Source: Tritrichomonas musculus
Taxonomy: Eukaryota; Parabasalia; Tritrichomonadida; Tritrichomonadidae
NCBI GenBank assembly: GCA_039105265.1
Contig: JAPFFF010000001.1
Coordinates: 5,642,001 to 5,706,000, forward strand
Direction: 5' to 3'
Length of the DNA: 64,000 nucleotides
Below, piece after piece: positions 11,983 through 22,270 of the stretch (within the stretch, counting starts at the first letter, position 1; each line of letters opens with the position of its first letter). The notes beneath the pieces were generated by a model, which did no database searches, was not told where the DNA came from, and worked only from the letters and a program-made list of their open reading frames with translations. The translations under genes and the position numbers were made by a program.

Positions 11983-11988
11983 GAATGA
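11983..11988 (-). promoter_or_regulatory. Possible initiator (Inr-like) for the FG-GAP gene
   Basis: On the minus strand TCATTC lies about 13 bases upstream of the ATG at 11972. It resembles the trichomonad initiator TCA(+1)YTWY with one mismatch, at the short distance usual for trichomonad 5' untranslated regions. Confidence 0.3.
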
Positions 11989-12225
11989 GTATCAACGGTA
12001 TTTTCAAAAAGCCCAATTTTTTTAAAAAATTTCGATTAGTCTCAGAAATGTTTTCAATATTTAAGAGAAAATAAAATAATTTATTCAATAATTGTTATTA
12101 AACGATAAACTTTTTAATATGTTTCTATCGTATTTTAAATATTGAATGATTAAAATTGAATGATTTGGCCATCTAAAAAAAGTAGAAAGGTTTAGCACTT
12201 GAATTCATCAAACTTGAGCTCTTGA

Positions 12226-12660
12226 TCTTCAAAGAGCTGTACACTATGTATGAAAGAATATTTCAACATTACAAAATCAATGAAAATGATATTTCAGTTG
12301 TTGGTTTTTCGGTATGCGGAATTCTTTGCGGCAAATTATGCTCTAATTAGCAAGGTCAAACAAATTCAACAGTTCTAGATAAATACTATATTCCTGATGA
12401 ATTATCGTGGTGAAAAAGTTGAAACTTTGAAGAAAGCAAACAAGTCCACCAACCTTTTATTCTTTATGTACTCGTGATCCTTTTTATAGATGATTCATTC
12501 AAAATGCAAATACGTCTCGTTTAACTGGAGAAAAAGTTGAAGAGCATGTTTTTGATGTGCAACCACATGGATTTGGTATCGGAAATGAGAAATCAAATCG
12601 GATTCCACTTCGATTAATTTTTGTGAAATATCTTCAGCCATTAATAATTCTAATTTCATT
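12226..12660 (+). pseudogene. Decayed alpha/beta-hydrolase (esterase/lipase type) gene
   Basis: The plus strand carries broken pieces of an alpha/beta hydrolase. ELYTMYERIFQHYKINENDI runs into VVGFSVCGILCGKLCSN, matching the nucleophile-elbow pattern GFSAGG with the Gly-Ser kept but the next Ala-Gly changed to Val-Cys. About 300 bases on, in another frame, TGEKVEEHVFDVQPHGFGIGN matches the C-terminal catalytic-His region (HGFG) of BD-FAE/acetyl-esterase-like proteins. Stops and frame changes lie between the two, including a stop soon after LCSN and others near 12400-12520. Intact relatives hydrolyse acyl esters. This copy is non-functional and ends just upstream of ORMDL. Confidence 0.55.
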
Positions 12661-12766
12661 ATTTAAACATATTCGCTGGACATTACTTTCAATAATCTTG
12701 TTATCCCTTGATCGTTTTTTGTTTTTATTATCGGTTAAGTTCTCAATTTTTATTTATAAATAATTA

Positions 12767-12778
12767 TTCAAAAAGTGA
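12767..12778. promoter_or_regulatory. Recurrent motif TTCAAAAAGTGA upstream of ORMDL
   Basis: This 12-mer lies 46 bases before the ORMDL ATG. The same 12-mer occurs at 39466-39477, about 48 bases before the ATG of the minus-strand gene at 38612-39418 (opposite orientation to that gene), and at 39731-39742. A role as a promoter element is inference from recurrence and position only. Confidence 0.25.
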
Positions 12779-12823
12779 ATTTTCTTTTAATTATTTTATA
12801 TAATTATTATTTTTTTGAATTAG

Positions 12824-13282
12824 ATGAGAAAGAGTCCTTCTATTCCAACAATTCTCAATAAAAATGTTTCATTCATCGATTCACCTGGGTGCTGGGTATT
12901 TTACACTTTCTTATGTCTCGCTTTTCGAGTAATTTTAGCTGGCCTTGGCTTATCAACATCGGTTGCCTGGGTAATTGTTAATTGGTTTCATGGAATTATA
13001 ACCTTTTTCCTATTTCACTGGATTAAGGGTGCGCCATTTGCTAGTGATCATGAACACGAATCCGAATTACTTACATTTTGGGAGCAAATTGATGATCAAG
13101 TTTTATATACAAGAGCAAGAAAATTCCTCTTCCTTTTCCCAATTGCTTTATTCTTTATTGCTGTCGATTCATCTGGCTGGGACCTCGCATATTTCTGGAT
13201 TAATTCAGTAGTTCTATTAATTACTGTGCTTCCAAAACTTCCATTCATGCACCGAGTTCGCTTATTTGGAATTAACTCTTAA
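12824..13282 (+). CDS. ORMDL: ORMDL family protein (regulator of sphingolipid synthesis)
   Basis: A 152-residue protein, the usual ORMDL length. Family hallmarks are present: GCWVFYTFLCL near the start, the motif FFLFHWIKGAPF (about 61-72), LLTFWEQIDDQ followed by T.ARKFL (about 84-102), and FPIALFFIA. About four membrane-embedded hydrophobic stretches are visible. ORMDL/Orm proteins sit in the endoplasmic reticulum membrane, bind serine palmitoyltransferase and restrain the first step of sphingolipid synthesis. The regulatory N-terminal Ser phosphorylation region of yeast Orm proteins is short here (MRKSPSIPTILNKN). The stop TAA overlaps a TAAA, the trichomonad-type polyadenylation signal. 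It stands alone, with Rab downstream on the same strand after about 500 bases. Confidence 0.9.
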   Translation: MRKSPSIPTILNKNVSFIDSPGCWVFYTFLCLAFRVILAGLGLSTSVAWVIVNWFHGIITFFLFHWIKGAPFASDHEHESELLTFWEQIDDQVLYTRARKFLFLFPIALFFIAVDSSGWDLAYFWINSVVLLITVLPKLPFMHRVRLFGINS

Positions 13283-13777
13283 AAATAAAGATAGTTTTAC
13301 TTAATAATTTGACGGCCTTCTCGTTACCGATAAATATTATTATTAAAACATTTCTTTCCCATAATCATAATCTTTTTAAAAAAAAAAAAAAACTAACTCA
13401 AAACAAAACAGTTCCTTTTCATTTCTTCTTAAATTTAATTTAACATAAAAAACGAGAAGAAAAAAGATTTTGGATAGTATTACCATTAAAAGTTTTTCAG
13501 AAATCTTAAGATCATTAATAGGAACAAATCTAATTTTTTAACGCGAATTAATCAGTAGTAATTCTTTATGCTGTTATAAATTGAAAAAAATATTTGTTTC
13601 AATATAATTTGGCAAAACTTATATACTTTTAAAGTATTAAATAATAGATAATAATAAATAATTTATAATATGTTAAGTGTTATATTTTTTTATTTCTGAG
13701 ATAATTATATTTTTGCAAGTTAAAAGTTTATTTCAATTTTAAATAGTTTACATTAAAATTTAATAATTTACACTCAG
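13283..13777. other. Intergenic spacer between ORMDL and Rab
   Basis: AT-rich, with an A run at about 13377-13391. I see no gene or convincing element. Confidence 0.5.
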
Positions 13778-14368
13778 ATGAGTTCCAAAGAAAGATTGCC
13801 CACAGAACAACCTCAAAAAATACAGCTTATGACTATTGGTGAATCTACAGTTGGCAAAACTTCTTTAATATTGCGTTATACTGAAAATAAATTTATAACT
13901 GATCATACTGTCACAATCGGAGTTGATTTTAAAATAAAAAATATTACTATCGATAAAAAGCCAGTTAAAGTTCAAATATGGGATACAGCAGGACAAGAAA
14001 AGTTTTACGCAATAACTAAAGCCTATTTTGCCAAAGCACAAGGAATTCTCGTTGTTTTTGATGTATCAAAAGAAGACTCCTTTACAAAAACACAGCATTG
14101 GTTTGATTCAATTCATAAGTCTGCAAATGAAAATATTGCTATAATTCTTGTTGGAAATAAATGCGATATGGAGCGCGCGATCTCCAAAGAAAGAGCGGAA
14201 GCTTTTGCAAATGAAAACAGTGTCAAATACTTTGAAACATCATGTTTAGATGGTCAAGGTGTTAATGAAGCATTCGATTATTTAGCAACAACAACATTCC
14301 ATCAAAATCCAGTAAGTGAGCCAGAAGAGCCTGTCCCAGTAAAAAGGGATGGAAATTGTTCGTGTTAA
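13778..14368 (+). CDS. Rab-family small GTPase
   Basis: A 196-residue Ras-superfamily GTPase. Visible motifs: P-loop GESTVGKTS (about 21-29), switch I with TIGVDFKIK, WDTAGQEKF (DxxG), base-recognition NKCD, and ETSC in place of the usual ETSA. The C-terminal DGNCSC is a Cys-x-Cys prenylation signal, so the protein should be geranylgeranylated and membrane-attached. The effector region (VTIGVDFKIKNI) and RabF-like residues place it in the Rab rather than the Ras or Rho branch. It is closest in feel to Rab8/Rab1-like proteins, but I cannot assign a subfamily. Rabs direct vesicle targeting, and trichomonads carry large Rab expansions. The TAA stop is part of a TAAA. Confidence 0.9.
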   Translation: MSSKERLPTEQPQKIQLMTIGESTVGKTSLILRYTENKFITDHTVTIGVDFKIKNITIDKKPVKVQIWDTAGQEKFYAITKAYFAKAQGILVVFDVSKEDSFTKTQHWFDSIHKSANENIAIILVGNKCDMERAISKERAEAFANENSVKYFETSCLDGQGVNEAFDYLATTTFHQNPVSEPEEPVPVKRDGNCSC

Positions 14369-15748
14369 ATATCAATATTATTTTATTTTATTAGTAATTT
14401 ATTATTTTAATAAAAAAAATTATTATTTGTGCATACATATGAATGAATTATATACAAGTGGCTCTTAAATTTTTATTTATACTTATTCATTACATATTGC
14501 TCACAAATAATAAATAATCTATGCAGGCTCAATACAGTTTTTATATAATATTTAATTATTTTATGCAAAATTTAATCGAATTTATATCCAAATAAATAAA
14601 ATATAAAGATATATTGACTATTTTTATATTTGGTCTTTTTCAACAGAATTGTTTTGAAAAAATTGAATACATCTAAAAATTTGAGTATATTGGATATACT
14701 TCATTATTGTGACAGCTTTTGATGTGGTTTATCATTTAATATATTTCTTCATATGTTAACACTGATAATCTGCCATTCATCGCTTCCTTTTGAAAACAAT
14801 TTATTAATTGAACATAAAATTGTATTTCTTGTTAGGCCTAATACTTTAAGAGTTTCTTGTAGAGCCATTACCAAATATGGCAATAGTAATATAGTGCACG
14901 ACTTGTCCAGAAATTAAATATCAAAGGATTATTTGTTAAAAAAAAAAAAAAAATACAGGTTGTGCATTTCAAATCGGCCCTTTTTAGCACTTTTAAAGGC
15001 CAATTTATGGTCAAATATCCGTTAAAAGGGCCGATTTGAAATGCGCAGCCTGTAAATATTTTTTAAAATTCAGTCAATTTGGTGTTGTCTATTGTGAATA
15101 TTTTTTAGCAAATATTAAATTAAAACATTCCAGATAATTTAAAAAATAATGGTATTAGTATCATACTTGTTTATGCTTTGATATATAAAGAAAAGATATT
15201 CAATGCTTTTTGGATGTGTTCACATTTTGATGGTGACTTTTTATATCAGCATTCGTCTATGGTGAAATTTCATATTAAATTTCTTTAATAAAAGGAAAAA
15301 TTAAAAAACAAAAGGATAATGCCAAAAGATTAATCTTTCTAGGATTTAATGTTAAATCCAATACAAGTTTTCCACTTTTTAATTGATACTAAAGCTTTTT
15401 TATTGATATCAATAAAAATCATTTTTATCTGTGTTAGAGCTGATAGTCTCTATATTTTACTGAAAAAATAACATTTATTTGATAGGATCGATGCACAACG
15501 CTGATATTCTTCATAATTGAATATCGTATAATATCGTTTTACGGTTATTTTTCTGGGAAAAATAAAAAAGCGGTTAAAAATAGTCCAACAAAACATTGAG
15601 TTTTTGAAATTTTGCTCTATTTAGCACATAATGAAAAAATCCCATGCAACAAAGAACATTTATCAATAATCACCATGCAGTTTGTAAAGTCCGTATTTTA
15701 AAGTTTAAATTGAATTAGAATTGTCATTTATATATAAATTTATTTTAA
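14369..15748. other. Intergenic region, 1.4 kb
   Basis: No gene recognised. It contains the 98-base hairpin listed separately and an A run just before it. The remainder is AT-rich sequence without usable reading frames. Confidence 0.5.
14956..15053. repeat. Long-armed hairpin, MITE-like
   Basis: The arms begin ACAGGTTGTGCATTTCAAAT and pair with the reverse complement of the segment ending at 15053. About 33 bases match with few mismatches, mostly G-T type pairs in the stem, around a loop of about 32 bases. The GC-rich arm core (CGGCCC) stands out in this AT-rich region. It could be a very short inverted-repeat element or a structured RNA. Confidence 0.6.
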
Positions 15749-16974
15749 TTATATTAATTTTCCAAAGAATTCAATCCAGTTTGGTCCAGTCTGCTTAATT
15801 CGAACAAATTTGAATGATTCTTTCTGGTTTGAAATAGGAAAAAGATGAACCTTGCTTGTTCCTTTAAGAAAGTCGTTATTTGGTTGTTCATCGATTGTGA
15901 TCCACGTCTTGCTGTCTTTTGAGGCCTCGACAATCCACGACTTCAGGTGATAATTGTCTTCGCCATTGATTGTTCTTATCAAATAGTTTGAAGGAACAAT
16001 TTCATGCTTCTTGAATTCAAAACAAATCCGCGAATTTTTCTCACTTTTTGTCTGGAAAAAGGAAGCGCTATCATAATTGACGAGGTTGCTAAGCTGGCCT
16101 CCATCGATTGATGAAGCTGTGATGCTGATTTCGTCGTTGACATTTGAGTTCGTCAATGTATTTTCCTTTCGGTTTGAATTCAATGTATTTTTGAATGTAT
16201 TTTCGGTTACTTTGACGATTTGAGTCAATTTGATGTCCATTTCAAGTCTTTCAGCAATCTTGGTCCAACAACCGCCAGTCATGTCATTCGCATCGAAGAT
16301 TCCGATAAATTCAATAATTGAATCTTGTGAAACATTGACAAAGTCAACGTATTTGTATAAATACGAATACTTTGGGTTCTTCTTGTAAAGTTTGTTGATC
16401 GTTTTCAAAAGCTGATCCTCGCTTTCAAGTTGAAGTTGCGAATTATTAATAATATCTTCAAAAATTGTGCTTTCTTCTAGATCAGATGAGACCAATTCGT
16501 CAATTTGATCTTCCATTTCATAGAAATGCTCTGAAAAATACATGATTTCTCGGTCAAGCTGATTTTTAAAAAATTGCGGATGCAGATAGTGGTTTTTGAT
16601 CTTTCCAGCGACATTATGTATGGTAAGTTCTTCTTCTTGTTCAAATTTTATATTGAAATCAAAATGGCTTGTTCCAAGAGATTCGAAGATTTCAATGACA
16701 AACGGAATATCTTCGTTTGGTATCGTTTGCTTTTTGAATGTCATCGGTTTGATTATATTGCTGAAATTACCTAGATTTTTAGTGTTGATTGAAAACTCTT
16801 TCATTGTAGGATAATGCAAATGTCGTGCTGAAATGGTTGGTGATAAAAGATCAGTAAAAACTGAAGAGGTCTGAAACGATTTTGAGAATTGACTAGAAAT
16901 GTAAAATCTTTATCGTGTTTTCCAAACAGAATTCGCAAAACGGATTCTGTTTTGAGCTGAACAGTATTACTCAT
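15749..16974 (-). CDS. BTB-like / F5-8-type-C domain protein, frameshifted near the N-terminus
   Basis: The C-terminal ~130 residues form a discoidin (F5/8 type C)-like domain: SSIDGGQLSNLVNYD, then RICFEFKKHEI, LKSWIVEASKDSKTWITIDE, FKFVRIKQTGPNW and IEFFGKLI. The middle resembles the BACK-type helical region that follows BTB domains (VSQDSIIEFIGIF). The natural start is MSNTVQLKTESVLRILFGKH at 16974, leading into DKDFTFLVNSQ, typical of trichomonad BTB-like N-termini. The downstream frame is already open upstream of its first usable codon (FQTSSVFTDLLSPTISARHL). A one-base shift near 16882 therefore separates the two. BTB proteins oligomerise and often bring substrates to cullin-3 ligases; that role is not shown here. 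It could be a recent pseudogene or a sequence error. Confidence 0.65.
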
Positions 16975-17907
16975 TAAATATAAATTTAATATGCTGTTGT
17001 AATATGATAGCAACTTCCAAGTTTTACAACAGCATACGTGTTTCTTTGTGATTCTGATCTTTCATAATAAGAAATTGCTTATTTGAAATCCTTTTCAAAG
17101 TATTTCATTAGAGTCAAGTAATTAGTTGTGCTTCATCATTTTACCACTCTTTTTGTTTCTTAGCTTCGCATTCCATGTATCTTGGTTCATTATTGACGCA
17201 AATTGATTTCATATCTGTTCTTTCAGTAGACATAGGTGCAGTTTATGGGATTGAAATTTCAACTAGTGTCCTTCCCATGAACAGTATCTATTGCTAGTTT
17301 GGATTCTGCATTCGGAAGTTCCTTTAAACTGTTTAACTTTCTAAAAATGATATATTTTAAATACTTAACATAGATGGCGCCATAATTTTAACGTCATTTT
17401 TTTTCCATGATTTCCATAAATGAAAATTAATATGAAATAAATATTTAATAAGTTATAAATTTAGATTTTTAAAAAAAAGTATAAAAAATAAAAACGTTTT
17501 TTAAAGATAGTGCCGCCAAATAAAGCATCAAACAGTTTTAACTAACTCACTTATTCAATTTTTTGACCAATTAAAATAAATTTTTCTCAAGAAACATTTG
17601 GAATAATTTAACTATCTTAATTAATTAATGTATTACATATAATATATGTTCTATTTTATTGGTTATTTAAAATAAATCTTCAATATTTTTTATCAATTAC
17701 CGTGTTTTTTCAATATTTTCAAAATCAGAAAAAGCATACAATTAAGGTTATCATAATACATAAATAGTTGAATAACTAGGAATAATTATCAAATAATGTA
17801 AAAAATATGAATCATATGAATATATACTTTTAAATTAAAAGACCGGACTGGAGAAATATTGAAAAATAAATGAAAATAAAAAAAAAATATTATTCGAAAA
17901 AACGGAT
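16975..17907. other. Intergenic region
   Basis: No gene seen. The part between 17040 and 17340 is slightly less AT-rich than the rest, but all frames are closed and I recognise nothing in it. Confidence 0.45.
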
Positions 17908-18312
17908 TTAAAGCAACAAAATTTTATTTTTAATATACAATAAAAAAAGCGTAAAAAACGCATATGAGTTATAATTTGCATGAAATATCCATTGATCATA
18001 TCTATCACTCCAACGAATATCACCGTCATTTATTTGAGTTGGTAACAGAAAGTTCGCAAATGCTGAACTAGGATTCGTTCTCCAGTACTTATTTGACTCA
18101 AGAATATCAGATAAGGTGCCCACAGCAACCCATTCACCATGAAAAGTGTCAATGACATAATTAACTAGTATATTTTGTGCATTAAGATTTGTTCGCCAAA
18201 CAGATTGGAAATTAGGATTATTTTGACGAACCCAGTGATTAGTTATTATGTCTAAAACATATTTTTCATCTCTTTGGAAAGAACAATAATGTGATGTGTC
18301 AATTTTTTTCAC
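17908..18312 (-). CDS. Unidentified 134-residue frame, possibly the end of a broken gene
   Basis: I do not recognise this protein. It has protein-like composition, rich in Trp, Tyr, Asn and Asp (WVRQNNPNFQSVWRTNLNAQ; GDIRWSDRYDQWIFHANYN), and a hydrophobic C-terminal tail. Upstream on the same strand, 18313-18798, broken frames also look once-coding: Asn/Asp-rich runs, and CNDNANNNNIDKRFIGQISQ followed by a stop. The mariner insertion begins where these fragments end. It may be the surviving 3' end of a longer gene that has decayed, and it may belong to the same mobile island as the frames beyond the mariner. Confidence 0.35.
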   Translation of the reverse strand: MKKIDTSHYCSFQRDEKYVLDIITNHWVRQNNPNFQSVWRTNLNAQNILVNYVIDTFHGEWVAVGTLSDILESNKYWRTNPSSAFANFLLPTQINDGDIRWSDRYDQWIFHANYNSYAFFTLFLLYIKNKILLL

Positions 18313-18798
18313 TTTTTCTTTCTTTTTTTGTCATCCTTTTATCGTTGTGTTCACTTGAGTTGATACTTCTTGATATATTTCTGGTTGAAACATCGCATCA
18401 ACAATAATTAAATGATTTTACTTTTGAATTATATGTTAAATGTCAAGATGTTGTTGTTGTGAAATTTGGCCTATAAATCGTTTATCAATATTATTATTAT
18501 TAGCATTATCATTACAAATGTACTCTCTTATATTTGAAACTCTTTCTTTTAAAGCATTATGTTGCTGAACAATATTTTGCTTATTTCTATTCATTGTATT
18601 GATTAATCCTTGAAAACTAAACTCTCATATCGTCTTCATTATAGTCATTATCATTATTTTTATTGTCATTTCCATCAATTATAGTGCTATTATTAATATT
18701 CTCCAATTGACCTCCTTCAAAATTTCTCATGCCTAAGGCTGAACATCCATTATTAATTTTCCTGGCATGAATCTTTTTGAATGCACTTGTGCTATCTA
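18313..18798 (-). pseudogene. Once-coding fragments upstream of the 134-residue frame
   Basis: Minus-strand translation gives interrupted but protein-like pieces (KIHARKINNGCSALGMRNFE, then Asn/Asp-rich text, then SNIREYICNDNANNNNIDKR) with several stops. The function is unknown. The right edge coincides with the mariner end at 18799. Confidence 0.3.
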
Positions 18799-20028
18799 TA
18801 GGGTGGTTATTAAGTCTTTACCTTTGATAACAATAAAAAAAATAAAATAAAAATAAAATTTCAATTTTTATAATAAATAACTCTTTATTGAATGTATTCG
18901 CCTTTTGTGTGAATACAAATCTTTAATCTTTCTTCCCAGGTTATAAAAAGTTTTTCGAAAAATTCTTGTCCAAATGAGTCCAAAATTTCCGTTATGCCAT
19001 TTTTGAGATCATTTTCATCGTCATACTGATATGTACCCATTTTTTCTTTAATAGTTCCGAAAAGCCCAAAGTCCATAAGAGCGATATCAGGACTATAAGC
19101 TGGGTGAGGTATTAAATCGAAATCAGAATGATTTAAATTATCCATTGTTAATTTAGCTTTGTGGTTCGGGGAGTTGTCAAAATGAAGCAGCCATTTTCTT
19201 TCATTTATCCTTCCATTAGGAAAAGCCAAATCTTCCAATCTTGAAATAATATTTTGGCAGAAGTAGTCAGCTGTATATTTCTAGCCTTTCGGAAGCAAAT
19301 CAATAAAGTACTTGCCATCTGGTGTGACAAAGATTGTGACCATCACTTTTTTCTGAAATTGCGAAGGTTCTTCAATTTCTTCAGGAATTTCACCTTTAAC
19401 GATCCATCGATGAGTTGGTGTTTGAGTAAACACAAACCATGACTCATCACCAGTGAGAATCCCTTTAAAGTTTGAATTTCTAGCTTCTTTTAATATCTTT
19501 AAAATGATTTTTGCTTTATCAACACGATTCTTCTTTTTTTGGTGATCCAGAAAATGTGGAACCCATCTTAAATGACGGTATTCTCTACCAAGGTTTTCAG
19601 TGAGTATTTTAATAACCGTGTTATGAGTAATCTGTAGCTTTTTACATATTTGTTTTGATGAAATATATGGATCATTATCTTCGTCATTTAGGTTTGTTCT
19701 CCCTAGCTTGAACTGTTTCACCCAATATTTTACTGACTCGTATGAGTATGCATTAGGACCATACACATCCACCAGCTCAGCATGAATTTGCTTTCCTTTG
19801 AACTTTTTTAGAAATAAAAAATATATCACACACCTTTGTTCCATTTAATTTCCGTTAAAAAATGGAAAAAAATAAACGTAAATTGATTATAAAAATGTTA
19901 CTGAAAAACAAAACTCTATTTTATTAAAACATTTTATTAATATACATTCCAAAGTATTATACTATAATATTTTTTTTGTTTTAAATCAAATAAAATATGG
20001 CGAAGGTAAAGACTTAATAACCACCCTA
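18799..20028 (-). mobile_element. Tc1/mariner-type (mariner) DNA transposon, complete ends
   Basis: The terminal inverted repeats match for 26 bases or more: TAGGGTGGTTATTAAGTCTT at the left and its complement at the right end (20003-20028). A TA dinucleotide flanks each side (18797-18798 and 20029-20030), the target duplication expected for this superfamily. The element is 1.23 kb with a single minus-strand transposase gene. The good match of the ends suggests fairly recent insertion. It sits at the left edge of the unidentified island, between once-coding fragments on both sides. Confidence 0.9.
18885..19844 (-). pseudogene. Mariner transposase with one internal stop
   Basis: A 319-residue frame starting MEQRCVIYFLFLKKFKGKQI with an N-terminal helix-turn-helix region. 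Catalytic residues are in place: first Asp in TGDESWF (about residue 133), second Asp in HFDNSPNH, third Asp in YSPDIALMDFGLF, exactly 34 residues after the second (DD34D, mariner type). A single TAG at 19281-19283 interrupts the frame just after LLPKG; the same frame continues immediately as KYTADYFCQNIISRLEDLAF. The transposase cuts and rejoins the element ends. With one stop this copy is probably inactive unless read through, though its ends could still be moved by a relative. It is similar in kind to the mariner family known in Trichomonas. Confidence 0.9.
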
Positions 20029-21130
20029 TATGTTAATAAGTTGATATCGAAATTTGATGAACAAAGAGCTGAGATAGTTAACTTAATGGATACAAAGAGA
20101 ATGAACTACAATAAGGTGTTAGTTAAGATAGAAGATAAGAAAGAGTGCAAGATATTGAAAGAGTTGTTGAAAGATAGATACAAGGTTGCCTTATAGGCAG
20201 GTGATACAAAAGAGGTTAAGTTGAATGAAGATGTTTTTTTTTTCCACGAAGCCGTTGATGTTGTCATATCTACCTCATCTATCAAGAATGGACAATCTAT
20301 TAAAGAGAATATTCTATCTATATTCGTCCAAACATATATCGATATTATCTCCAGTGTTAAACAGTTTTTAGGTCGAAACCGTAATAGAGATTCGGATGTA
20401 TATGTATACGTCCGATAAGGAAAAAAAATGAAGAATAGAACTTATTCGATACTGAACAACAGATATGAGAGAGCATGGAATTGTATGAGTAAAACAGGTT
20501 GTGATGACACATTATATAAGTTTGGTCCTGTACGATTGGGTAAATCTGCTGCTCCAGACTTTGAATTTTTGAAGAAATGTCATAAGAGACTAAAACGAAG
20601 ACTTGCGACACGATCAATTGCGACATCCCAAAATTAATGCCATCTTTAAATTTATTTATAATTTTATTTTTGTATTCCACTTACGGCACTGCCGACTTTA
20701 TCGAGACCGCCTACTACTGGACCGCCTACAACTAGATTTTTGGCAAAAGGTGTATCCACGAGGAGTCATATTTTTGGTGCGTAGCGACTTTTGCTAAGCA
20801 AATGGAAATCTGCTTAGGAAGCCAGATAAGCAATATCCCAGATGGCTCGTCTTCCAACTCGAGCAAAGCTTAGAAAAATACCTTCTGCATATTGAGCCAC
20901 AGATGGCACTGCCGACTTTGTCGAATCCACATAAGCGAATCCATAGACGAACCTCTTATGGAAACAGCAAAATAGTTGCCACCGAGAATTTTCATATATG
21001 GAGCTACAGGAGAATCCAAAAAATAAGGATATATCTAAATTCTAAAAACGTGATTTATTTTAAATTTATATTTTTTAATCTTATTTATGCAGTTTCCAAA
21101 ACCGTATATCGTTTTTTATCTTCTTATTAA

Positions 21131-22261
21131 ATGGATAGACTACAAACGATGTCCTGCGACATAAGAGAAATCGAATATAAGTTCGACGATGACACACGAA
21201 CAACAGAGATTCCTATAAAGAACTTCTCTGCTATCGTTAAAAATGTGAAGCCCGAGAACCTCCTCTATAACATTAACAAACAGATTAACACTAACGATAC
21301 TGCCACATTGGACTTGACTTATGGTGGCACTAATAATAACACTTTGGAACCAGTATCGACCAGATTCTGCGACAACATTATATTTTACTTTATTATTCCC
21401 GAGGAGATAGTTAAGAGTGATAAGACTTTGTTGGATTCCAATAAAGAATCCAACGAGGATACTAATAATAAAGATAAGGTACTTAAGAAAGTGGCTCCCT
21501 TCCTTGCAAACAACACCGAAAACTTAAAGATGTTGCTTATCAAGAATGGGGTCCACCTAAACAAACGGGATATTAAACCAACAAATTATAAAGCCGATGG
21601 GAATACTATCAGACAATACATTAAGGTTGCTCTCCCCAATGAGGAACTAAATGTGATCCTCGATATAATTACAAACAGGGATGTTATCGAGAGTTTTAAT
21701 AAGGAGGGATTATTTATTAACGATGTCGATATTACCCAAGATTACAAAGGCGTTATAAACAAAAAGAATATTATCGAGTATTTACTTACGAAGCCCAATT
21801 TTAGATTCGCTAAGGAATATATGGACGCAGAAGATTGGGAAGAATTTGTGGATATTAATGGTTGTACGATATTGGACAACGATAATCTGGTCGGTGGAAA
21901 TTGTCTGACATTTATTTCGAAGTCCATCTATGGAACAGTTCGATATAAGTTCTATAACAAATTCGTGCAATCTTTAGAGTCCCTGAGTGTTAGAGGCAAG
22001 GTGGGAAAACACTATGCAGACTGGATGGATTACCCAGAAGATATTTTAAAGGAATCTATTTCTAAGGCTACAGATACAGGTCTTTTACGTTTGGAGATTA
22101 CGTTTTATATCGAAAACCAGGTAATTACGGCAGACTATATAGAGGAGCACCTTAATTACCTATCAAATTTACTTCCCAAAGAACTTCTCTACTATAACTC
22201 GATTGCCAACCAGTGGCAGATTTATCAGCAATTAAATATAATCTTTGCATCGTGGACTTAG
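21131..22261 (+). CDS. Unidentified protein of the island (376 residues)
   Basis: This is the longest frame of the island. Not recognised with confidence. It is mixed alpha/beta in composition, soluble, with no signal peptide or membrane segment. Recognisable stretches include INDVDITQDYKGVINKKNII, YGTVRYKFYNKFVQSLES and GLLRLEITFYIE. They are faintly reminiscent of phage- or plasmid-type replication initiators, but I see no decisive catalytic motif and do not assign a function. A profile search would be needed. Confidence 0.4.
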   Translation: MDRLQTMSCDIREIEYKFDDDTRTTEIPIKNFSAIVKNVKPENLLYNINKQINTNDTATLDLTYGGTNNNTLEPVSTRFCDNIIFYFIIPEEIVKSDKTLLDSNKESNEDTNNKDKVLKKVAPFLANNTENLKMLLIKNGVHLNKRDIKPTNYKADGNTIRQYIKVALPNEELNVILDIITNRDVIESFNKEGLFINDVDITQDYKGVINKKNIIEYLLTKPNFRFAKEYMDAEDWEEFVDINGCTILDNDNLVGGNCLTFISKSIYGTVRYKFYNKFVQSLESLSVRGKVGKHYADWMDYPEDILKESISKATDTGLLRLEITFYIENQVITADYIEEHLNYLSNLLPKELLYYNSIANQWQIYQQLNIIFASWT

Positions 22262-22270
22262 ATAACAATA

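Noticed and set aside
17370-17520. Possible inverted repeat around GGCGCCAT and TGCCGCCA
   Set aside because: The match is short and poor once extended, and no target duplication is visible.
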